Below are positions 50,456 through 58,039 of a stretch of DNA of 64,000 nt, piece after piece (the first letter of the stretch is position 1; each line of letters starts with the position of its first letter). The translations under genes were made by a program, and so were the position numbers. The stretch comes from JANMZO01 sp963763135 (lineage in GTDB: Bacteria; Actinomycetota; Acidimicrobiia; Acidimicrobiales; JANYDT01), in the NCBI GenBank assembly GCA_963763135.1, contig CAVXNJ010000005.1, forward strand, positions 310,001 through 374,000, in the 5' to 3' direction. The notes under the pieces are model-generated. The model worked only from the letters and a program-made list of their open reading frames with translations. It was not told where the DNA came from and made no database searches.

Positions 50456-51382
50456 AAACGCGAGGGTCGAAGCGATCGCCCGGTCGGGCTCGTCGATCCA
50501 CGGCGCATGGCCGGCATGGGGCACCAGCTCGAGCGTGCACTGCGGTAGACGGGCGGCGAAGTGTTTCGCGGTCTCGGCCCCGCCGTTCGGATCGTCTTCG
50601 CCCCAGAAGCAGTACACGGGGCACGCCACCCGCGTCAGCAGCTCATCGGTGAACAGCATCGCCCGGTTGAGACCCTTGACGGGAGTTATGACCTTGGGCG
50701 TCGCACGGATTTCGTTGAGCAGCGTCGGCGTGCATCGCAACAACGCGACGAACCAGTCGAGCATCTCCGCGTTGAACCTGCCCGAGTCGAGGGCGCCCTT
50801 CAGACCGACCTGGCGAAGCATCATCTTCGCCGCGGCCCGGTTGACAGGAATTCGAGCGGTCAGATTCCCAAGGCCGGGGATGCCGGCGATCCGCATGACG
50901 AGCGGCGTGTGGTCCATCGGCACGCCCACCGACCAGCTGTACAACCCGATCCGGCCCACCCGCTCAGGCACCGCGGCCGCGGCCCGCAACGCAAAGAACC
51001 CGCCGAACGACGTGGCCAGTACGTCGGCCCCTGGCAACTCAAGGGCATCGAGCAGATCGGGAACCAACAGGTCGGCGGCCCGCTTCACGGCGTCGAGATC
51101 GGCGTGGCCCGCGTCGCCGAGCATGGGGTCGCTCAGACCGCAGCCGGGTCGGTCAAGGATGATGCATCGAAACGCTCGGAGGCCCCGCACCAGATTGGCC
51201 CAGCTGGTCCCGGCCACCGACGCTCCGTGGATCAGAACGACCGGAGGTCCCTCGCCGATTTCCTGGACCCGCACGGTGACGTTCAGGTTCGGCAGGTGCA
51301 CACGCCGTTCCGTCGGCTGCATACCGAACGAGTCCCAGAGCCGTCGTTCGGCACTTCGGTACTTCCGCTCATCGGGTTTCAT
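50438..51382 (-). CDS. Alpha/beta hydrolase
   Basis: 314 residues. HGASVAGTSW forms the oxyanion region, the nucleophile is Ser125 (ATSFGGFFAL), the acid is in FWGEDDPNGG and the base in PHAGHAPWI. The order and spacing match the meta-cleavage-product hydrolase/haloperoxidase-like fold, though specificity cannot be read. GGAG lies 12 bp before the chosen ATG; an ATG four codons upstream is possible. Confidence 0.87.
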   Translation of the reverse strand: MKPDERKYRSAERRLWDSFGMQPTERRVHLPNLNVTVRVQEIGEGPPVVLIHGASVAGTSWANLVRGLRAFRCIILDRPGCGLSDPMLGDAGHADLDAVKRAADLLVPDLLDALELPGADVLATSFGGFFALRAAAAVPERVGRIGLYSWSVGVPMDHTPLVMRIAGIPGLGNLTARIPVNRAAAKMMLRQVGLKGALDSGRFNAEMLDWFVALLRCTPTLLNEIRATPKVITPVKGLNRAMLFTDELLTRVACPVYCFWGEDDPNGGAETAKHFAARLPQCTLELVPHAGHAPWIDEPDRAIASTLAFLNASD

Positions 51383-51494
51383 GTCCGAGCCCATCTCCGA
51401 GTGTGGCAGCTGTGACGATCGGACGTCGGGTTGACCGGCGTGCGTTTCGTCCTACTTCGGGCATCAATGCTCAGTCCGACGGTACCGTTGATCC

Positions 51495-52238
51495 GTGGCC
51501 CAGAACATCTACGACGACGAGTCGTTCTTCGCCGGATACGCAACGCTTCCACGATCAATTCACGGACACGACGGCGCACCAGAGTGGCCGTCGCTGCGTG
51601 ACCTGCTTCCCGATCTCCGGGGCCGCCGGGTGCTGGACCTGGGCTGTGGATACGGTTGGTTCAGTCGTTGGGCGGTGGAGAACGGCGCAGATCAAGTACT
51701 CGGCATCGATCTGTCGGAGCGCATGCTGGCGACCGCTCGGTCGCGGACCAGCACCACAGCTGTCACCCCGTCCATCACCTATGAGCAGCACGACCTGGAG
51801 CATGTGACGCTGGAGGCCGACGCGTTCGACGTGGCGTACAGCTCCCTGACGCTCCACTACCTCGAAGCCCTACCCGCGTTGGTGCGCCAGGTGCACGGCG
51901 CATTACGTGCTGGTGGCGTGTTCGTCTTCTCGGTCGAGCACCCGCTCTTCACGGCACCGACGAACCCCGGTTTCGTGACCGCATCCGACGGTGGTCTCAC
52001 CTGGCCGCTCGACCGGTACCTGATCGAAGGTCCGAGGGTCACGAACTGGTTCGCGCCCGGCGTCGTGAAGCAGCACCGAACCATCGGAACCTATGTGAAC
52101 CTACTAATCGGCAGCGGTTTTCACATCGACGCGCTCATCGAGTGGGGACCCACACCCGAGCAAGTAGAGGCGATTCCGGAGTGGGCCGGGGAGAGAGACC
52201 GTCCGGCGTTCCTGCTACTGCGCGTGCACCGCTCGTAA
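51495..52238 (+). CDS. Class I SAM-dependent methyltransferase
   Basis: 247 residues. Motif I VLDLGCGYGWFSRWAVENGA, then LGIDLSERML (acidic end of beta 2), EADAFDVAYSSLTLHYLEALPALVRQVHGALRAGGVFVFSVEHPLF (motifs II-III). The Methyltransf_11/25 group acts on small molecules; no substrate hint. The start is GTG. Adjacent to the divergent hydrolase. Confidence 0.88.
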   Translation: MAQNIYDDESFFAGYATLPRSIHGHDGAPEWPSLRDLLPDLRGRRVLDLGCGYGWFSRWAVENGADQVLGIDLSERMLATARSRTSTTAVTPSITYEQHDLEHVTLEADAFDVAYSSLTLHYLEALPALVRQVHGALRAGGVFVFSVEHPLFTAPTNPGFVTASDGGLTWPLDRYLIEGPRVTNWFAPGVVKQHRTIGTYVNLLIGSGFHIDALIEWGPTPEQVEAIPEWAGERDRPAFLLLRVHRS

Positions 52239-52332
52239 TCAGCGCCGCTCGAAGCCAGTGCCGCTCGCAGCCAGGGGCGTTGGTCGTAGACAGTGAGGCT
52301 CGAAACCAGGCGCGTTGGTCGTACACTTCGCC

Positions 52333-52938
52333 ATGGCCGACGGTCCGGATCTCTTGTCGCTCCTGCGAGCGGTGGGGCGTCGCGAACACGCGGTCGCGTC
52401 GCAGATCCTTCGTGATCATCCGGAACTCGTGGTCGCCAAGGTTGCTCGTGCTGACGAGTTCTTCCTCGAAGAATCACGGGCCCAGGTGTACGCGGGCGAC
52501 ACTGCACTACACGCCGCCGCGTTTGCCTACGACGGCGAGTTCGCCCGTCGGTTGGTCGAGGCCGGCGCCGACGTCCGAGCGCGTAACCGACGCGGGGCCG
52601 AACCGTTGCACGCCGCTATTACCGGTGGACCGGGTTCGGATCCTTGGAACCCTGTTCAGCAGGTGGCCGTCATCGAGTATCTCGTGAGCGTTGGAGCGGA
52701 CCCGAACGCGCTCGCCGCGGGCGGCGTGACCCCGTTGCACCGCGCCGTTCGCAACCGTTGCTCGTCGGCGGTGGCCGCCCTGTTGATGTTGGGCGCCGAT
52801 CCGAACCGGGCCAACGACAACGGATCCACGGCTTTCGATCTCGCCGGCTGGACCACCGGGCGTCCGGGAACCGGTTGGGAGGAGGCTCGCGCCGAGCAGC
52901 AGAAGATCATCGACATACTCAGCCGATCCACCGCGTGA
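52333..52938 (+). CDS. Ankyrin-repeat protein
   Basis: 201 residues. Three to four ankyrin units: GDTALHAAAFAYDGEFARRLVEAGADVRARNRRGAEPLHAAIT, VIEYLVSVGADPNALAAGGVTPLHRAVRNRCSSAVAALLMLGADPNRANDNGSTAFDLA. Soluble protein-protein interaction module with no catalytic part. Just upstream are imperfect repeats of GCTCG(A/C)A(G/A)CCAG and GCGTTGGTCGTA. Confidence 0.85.
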   Translation: MADGPDLLSLLRAVGRREHAVASQILRDHPELVVAKVARADEFFLEESRAQVYAGDTALHAAAFAYDGEFARRLVEAGADVRARNRRGAEPLHAAITGGPGSDPWNPVQQVAVIEYLVSVGADPNALAAGGVTPLHRAVRNRCSSAVAALLMLGADPNRANDNGSTAFDLAGWTTGRPGTGWEEARAEQQKIIDILSRSTA

Positions 52939-53031
52939 CCCCCACCCGGGCGAAGCCATCGGCGGAAGTTGGCGTCGGGATACTGTGAGGGTGACGTCGA
53001 GGAGAGTCTTCGACGGCGTTGAGGAGTACGC

Positions 53032-53496
53032 ATGTCATATACCGTCGATTTCGCAACCGTGTCGACCGTTGGACTGGAGTCGTCGCCGGTGGCCGACACA
53101 CTGGCCGGGCTGCGGGCCCACGAGGCCCGTTACTTCAAGACGAAGTACGACCACACCTTTGTGGTGGAGCCCGCCGGCAAGGCGAAGAAGACCATCAAGT
53201 ACGTGGAGAACGTGCTCAAGACCGAGCGCGACATCGTCATCGCTTCTCCCCCACTCGAGGCCTGTGAATTCGAAGTCGGCGGCATCCGATTCGCGTATGT
53301 GTTCTACGAGAGCGGTCTCGCAATCAACGTCATGTACACCATCGAAGACGCCAAGAAGCGGGCGGTCGGCTTCAAGTTGTCGGAAGGCATGGACATCCCG
53401 GCCGAGCTCGAACCGAAGTTCAAGTTCGCCCGGCAGAAGTCGAAGTTGGCCGGCGTTGTTCGGGGCTCGTACTTCGTGATCAAGGGCGAGTACTGA
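53032..53496 (+). CDS. Hypothetical protein
   Basis: 154 residues, soluble, mixed alpha/beta. Features seen: RYFKTKYDHTFVVEPAGKAKKTIKYVENVLKTERDIVI, a middle FEVGGIRFAYVFYESGLAINVMYTIEDAKKRAVGFKLSEG and a Lys-rich end. ATG with GAGGAG upstream; codon use matches neighbours. I do not recognise the family. Confidence 0.7.
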   Translation: MSYTVDFATVSTVGLESSPVADTLAGLRAHEARYFKTKYDHTFVVEPAGKAKKTIKYVENVLKTERDIVIASPPLEACEFEVGGIRFAYVFYESGLAINVMYTIEDAKKRAVGFKLSEGMDIPAELEPKFKFARQKSKLAGVVRGSYFVIKGEY

Positions 53497-53522
53497 CGCA
53501 ACGTGGCAGGGATTCCTGTTTG

Positions 53523-53632
53523 TGTAGCCGTAGCTGTCGTGCCGCGGCAGCTACGGCTACATAAACCCAAGGGAGCCCGTTCATGTGGCCGTAGCTGTCG
53601 TGCGGTGGCATCTACGGCTACATAAACCCAAG
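53523..53632. repeat. Duplicated hairpin unit at the end of the SARP gene
   Basis: Copy 1: perfect 14-bp stem TGTAGCCGTAGCTG / CAGCTACGGCTACA with an 11-base loop (53523-53561). Copy 2 (53584-53622) has the same stem with two mismatches. Each is followed by TAAACCCAAGGGA. The stop codon of the SARP gene lies in the copy 2 stem, so the duplication includes the gene's last codons. Possible bidirectional terminator between convergent genes, though there is no U-run. Confidence 0.85.
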
Positions 53633-56600
53633 GGACCGGGCGACGCGGGCGTCGATCCGGTCGACGTCGGAGATGAAGTGAGACGCTTCGACCATCCGGG
53701 CGTCGGCTGCCGCCAGCAGCGCCTTGGCCGACTCGCGGTCACCCCGGTCCACGGCATGACGGGCGGCCGCGTCGAGGGCAAACACTTCGACGGGTGCGTC
53801 GTTGCGACGACGCGCTTCGCTCAGGATGGCGTCTATTCGCCCCGGGGCATCGGCAGCGTCGACTGCGTCGACGGTCGACTGTGTCGAGCGCGGCGAGGAG
53901 GCATTCGCCGAGCAACGCCTGTTCCCCACCACCGGCGTGGCGCTGCCACGAGACGGCCTTCTCCAGGGCCCCACGGGCTTCGGCCGTGCAACCCTGACCT
54001 CGCAGCACCCGGCCCAGATGGATGCGGGCGAGCGCCGCCATACGCATGTCACCGATGGCTTCGGCCTTTTCGATCGAGCGAAACAGCGTCGCCACACCCG
54101 TCTCGCAGTCGCCGGCCAGGCACTGGGCCCGGCCGAGACTGGCGGTTTGATAGGCCTCGGTCTGCGCATAGGAACGACGACGGCACACCTCCGTCGTCCG
54201 TAGAAGGTGGGCGACCGCGTCAGTGAACCGGTGCTGGAGCCGGGCGAGTTCGCCGAGCATGGCGTCGCCGCGGACGTGGAGCCACGGGTCGTCGACCAGG
54301 CGAAGGCAGGCGGTCACGAGCGCGGCGGTCTCGGCGCTCCGTTCCCGGTCCCCGGAAGAGATCGCCGCCCGGGCCGCGAACAGTCCATTCGCCGCGCGGT
54401 CCCAGGGCATATCGAGCCCGTCCATCAGCTCCGCCGACCTGTCGGTTAGCGCCAGCCCGAGTTCGAAGTCGCCGTTGTGCGACACGACGTAGGCCCGGTA
54501 GTAGGCGCACCGGGCCTGCAGCTCCCGGTCGCCCAGACGCTGTGCGTCGGTCGTGGCCTCGTTGATCAGCGTCCGCGCCAGTTCAAGATGCCCCGTGGAC
54601 GCCTCGATCCAGCCGATGAGCAGCAGCGCGTGGACCCGTTGCTGCGCCGTGGCCAGCGGACCGGTGGCAGCCAGCGCCGCCTGAATGCGTTCCGCTCCGC
54701 GGGTGTCGCCGAGCACCACCCACGCCCATCCGAAACCGAGGGCTATCCGAAGCATCATCGTCGGGTCGTTGGTCCGACACCACGCGAGGGCCGCGTCGAT
54801 GTTGGCCCGCTCGGATTGGGCGAAGGCGAGGTACTCACGCTGCTCTCCGCTCCGAACGCCTTCGGTCGAGACATCGGCCGCGTCGGCGTACCACTGCGCA
54901 TGGGCGCGTTGGGCGAGCTCGGCGGTTCCGTCGGCGTGCATCTGTTCGAGAGCGAAGGCTTTGATGCTTTCGAGAAGCCGGTAGCGACGTTGGTCGGTGT
55001 GATGGTCGTGATCGACGACGACGAGGGAGCGGGCTGCCAGGCGGCCGACCACGTCGATCGCCGTTGCCGCCGGAACGCCGAGTGATGATGAGACGAATTC
55101 CACCGCCGACAGGGATGCGCCGGAAGTAAACGCAGCTATCGCGCACAAACCCCGCTGATCGTCGGCGAAGAGCAGGTCGTAACTCCAGCCGATCGTGGCC
55201 CGAAGCGCGCGTCGGCGTTCCGGTTTGCGGCTCGTCGGGTCATGCAACACGGCGAAGCGGTCATCGAGGCGACGGATGATCTCCGACGTCGACAGCGTCC
55301 GGGTCCGGGCGGCGGCCAGTTCTATGGCGAGGGGAAGCCCGTCGAGGGCGCCGCAGATCTCGCGGACGGCGTTGAGGTCGCGAGCGTCGTTGTCACGAGC
55401 ATCGTTGTCACGAGCATCGTGGTCGCGAGCATCGTGGTCGCGAGCATCGTTGTCAGGATCGTCGAGGTCGCGGTCGGCGTTGACCGTGGGCTTTCGGTGC
55501 TGGGTCGCTCGTTGACGGAACAGCTCGATGGATTCGTTGAGGTCGAGCGGCCCGAGATCGAAGACCGTTGAACCGGCGACGTCTGATGTCGTCTGCGAGG
55601 TCAGGAGAAGCCGGACCGGCAGTGCCTGTTCGAGAAGTCGTTCCGTCCAGGCGGCAGCGGCCTCGATGACGTGTTCACAGTTGTCGAGAACCACCACGGT
55701 AGGCGAGGCGCGAAGTCGCTCGATCAGCTCCGACTCCCCGCCGGTGACCCCTAGCGCGGCGATCGTCGCGTCGATGACCTCGTGCAGCGTGGAAGCCGAC
55801 TCCAGGCGGACCAGTCGCACGTCACCGTCGTCGGCGAGAATTCGCGCCGCGGCGATGGCGAGCGTCGTTTTACCCACACCTCCGGGACCGATGATTTCCA
55901 CCAGGCGTCGGGTCCGAACGAGTTCGACGATCTGCGCAATCGCCACCTGGCGACCAATGATGTCGACGTCGAGCGCCGGAAGGTTGCCGGGTCTCGTCGT
56001 TGGCTTTGGCGTTTGAGCGAGCCCGTCGGCCGACGACGTGGGACCGTTGGCCACGGCCGACGACGGGGCGAGGGCGGGGTCCTGGCTGAGGATGCGCTGT
56101 TCAAGCTTCCGGAGTTGCGGACCCGGTTCCAAACCGAGTTCATCGGCGAGGAGCGTACGAACCCGTTGGTATGCGGCGAGGGCATCGGCTTGTCGCCCAC
56201 TTTGATAGAGCGCGGTGATAAGGATCGCCCAGAGCGCCTCCTGGTACGGATAACGGCTCAGCGCGTCTTCGACCTCACTCACGATCTCACCGGGCGATCC
56301 CATTCGTAAGCGCGCAGAGAAATTCGTCTCCATGAGCGAGAGCCGCACTTCGTCGAGTCGGGCCCGATGCGGAATAACCCACGCGTTGTCGCCCGCACTG
56401 GCGAGGATGTCGCCACTGAAGCGGTTGAGCGCCGACGCACTGAGAGTCGCGGCTTGACGGTCATCGCCGACGTCGCACAGCCGTCGGGCGACAAGGGCAT
56501 CAGCGGCAACCGACAGCGCATCGATTGTGGCGGGCTCGGCGGCGAGCCGGTACCCGCCGTCGCGCGTCTCAATCAGGTCGGGCTCGCTCAGCGCCTTCCG

Positions 56601-56843
56601 AAGACGCGCCACCTTCGATTGCAGCGTGTTGCGTTGGGTGCTCGTGGCATCCTCGGGCCACAGCTCATCGATCAGGACGTCGCTCCGAACCACCTCACCG
56701 GCCGAGAGCGCCAGGCGCACCAGCAGCTCGGAGGTCTTGCCTGCGGGCACGCGAATCAGGCGCGGGCCGCTCCGGACTTCAACCGGTCCGAGAACACAGA
56801 ACACGAACACCCCTTGAGTGTACGAAAGCTGTGTGGCTACCAA
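53618..56843 (-). CDS. SARP/AfsR-type regulator with NB-ARC ATPase and TPR region; +1 frameshift as written
   Basis: About 1074 residues when corrected. An OmpR-like winged helix (about 14-105) and a bacterial activation domain with LWAILITALYQSGRQADALAAYQRVRTLLADELGLEPGPQLRKLEQRIL (to about 252) identify a SARP. Then comes an STAND-type ATPase with Walker A GPGGVGKTT (319-327) and Walker B VVVLDNCEHV, and a helical TPR half. Near the end an extra base at 53873/53874 shifts the frame; the true end is DAADAPGRIDAILSEARRR ... DARVARSLGFM. GTGs at 56810 and 56804 are alternative starts. A DNDAR repeat from 15-bp units lies near 460-490. Divergent operon promoter repeats suggest its target. Confidence 0.87.
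55382..55456. repeat. 15-bp tandem repeat inside the SARP gene, five copies
   Basis: Five copies of GAGCATCGT(T/G)GTC(A/G)C on the + strand, encoding Asp-rich (N/H)DARD units between the ATPase subdomains. In-frame length variation would be tolerated. Confidence 0.92.
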
Positions 56844-56852
56844 AGGTCGGGA

Positions 56853-57215
56853 TCAACGGCAGGTTCCTGCGCCGGAGGCGATCCACGCCACAATCAGGCT
56901 GTCGGGAAAGTCGACGAGATGATCGCGGGCTAGGGCATCGACCAGTTCCCGGTCGCCGGCCACATGGCTCCGTGCGATGGCCACGGTCTGGCGGTCGCAG
57001 CGGGTCGTGGCCAACTGCGCCGCGCGATCGATCCAGTCAGGTCGCGATTCGAGCAGTCCCGCGAGAACCACGAACCGGGCGTTGCCCGAAGAAGGCGCTG
57101 AGGCCACGAGGTAGCTCACCGCGTTGAGGTCTCCACCGATGGCCCGCCGGATCCGGGCGTCGGTCTCGTCTTCATCCGTGCGTGCAGTTCTAGCGAAGCG
57201 TGGGTCTTCATCCAT
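56853..57215 (-). CDS. Hypothetical protein upstream of the SARP gene
   Basis: 120 residues, HEAT/VHS-like helical pattern: DARIRRAIGGDLNAVSYLVASAPSSGNARFVVLAGLLESRPDWIDRAAQLATTRCDRQTVAIARSHVAGDRELVDALARDHLVDFPDSLIVAWIASGA. No family recognised. Ends 9 bp before the SARP gene, so co-transcribed. Start placed at MDEDPRF because the longer frame enters the intergenic direct repeats. Confidence 0.6.
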   Translation of the reverse strand: MDEDPRFARTARTDEDETDARIRRAIGGDLNAVSYLVASAPSSGNARFVVLAGLLESRPDWIDRAAQLATTRCDRQTVAIARSHVAGDRELVDALARDHLVDFPDSLIVAWIASGAGTCR

Positions 57216-57235
57216 GTCTGCACGATGCACGTTTG

Positions 57236-57279
57236 CGCTGACACGTCGCTGACACCTCGCTGGCATCGCGTTGACATCG
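57236..57279. promoter_or_regulatory. Four 11-bp direct repeats, candidate SARP binding site
   Basis: CGCTGACACGT, CGCTGACACCT, CGCTGGCATCG, CGTTGACATCG follow one another exactly. Direct heptamer repeats spaced by 11 bp are what SARP proteins bind, usually just before a -10. They lie between the SARP-side operon and the membrane protein/MMPL operon, 20 bp from one start and about 100 bp from the other. Confidence 0.75.
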
Positions 57280-57379
57280 AGTGCGGATTGAGCACGCGCC
57301 GCCGTCATGGAGATGTCAGGGCCTTCGTTGAACCTGATGGTGTGAGCGGCGTCGCTCACCACTACCTGAAGGAGGACTC

Positions 57380-58039
57380 ATGAGACAGCAACCTTGGCAC
57401 CTCACGCAGAAGTCTCGCGGCGCATGGGCGCGATGGGCGGCGACCTTCGTCGCGTTCCCGATCGCCGGCGTGGCCGCACGCTTGGCCGTCGGAAACATCA
57501 GTGACGCTCCCGCCGCGGCCCTCGGTGGCCTCGTCGGTGGAGCGACACTCGGTGCGCTTCAAGCATCGATCGGTGGAATCGCCCCGGGCCAGCGCGCCCG
57601 GTGGACTCTCGGCACGAGTGTCGGCCTGGCCATCGGGCTGTGTGCCGGTGCTGCCACGATCGGATACCGCACTGATACCGCAAGCCTCGTTGTTCTCGGT
57701 GCCGTCAGCGGGGCCGCCGTAGGTTTGGCGCAGGCCTTCTCCACTCGTATCCGCGCTGAAGATCGGCTCCGTTGGGCTCTCGCCACACCGCTGCTGTGGG
57801 CGGGTGGATGGCTCGTCACCGCGAACGTGATCGTCGACGCCGAGCGCCAGCATGCCCTCTTCGGGTCCTCCGGTGCGTTGCTCGTGAGTGTGCTCGCCGG
57901 CGTCCTCGCCAAGCGCTGGAACGGTTCGGCAACCTCGAACCCGTCGGCGACCTCGACCCCTACAGCCTCCGCCACGCCATCGAGCGAGTCGGCGACGCCT
58001 TCCAGCAAGTCGGCGTGCCCGGTTGTAGGTGCGGCATGA
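57380..58039 (+). CDS. Membrane protein, unknown
   Basis: 219 residues with about six hydrophobic, Gly/Ala-rich stretches (AALGGLVGGATLGALQASIGG, GTSVGLAIGLCAGAATIGY, VVLGAVSGAAVGLAQAF), reminiscent of glycine-zipper membrane proteins, and a Ser/Thr/Pro tail with SATPSSESATPSSKS repeats. GAAGGAGG sits before the ATG. Overlaps the MMPL gene by 4 bp, so it may assist that transporter. Confidence 0.75.
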   Translation: MRQQPWHLTQKSRGAWARWAATFVAFPIAGVAARLAVGNISDAPAAALGGLVGGATLGALQASIGGIAPGQRARWTLGTSVGLAIGLCAGAATIGYRTDTASLVVLGAVSGAAVGLAQAFSTRIRAEDRLRWALATPLLWAGGWLVTANVIVDAERQHALFGSSGALLVSVLAGVLAKRWNGSATSNPSATSTPTASATPSSESATPSSKSACPVVGAA

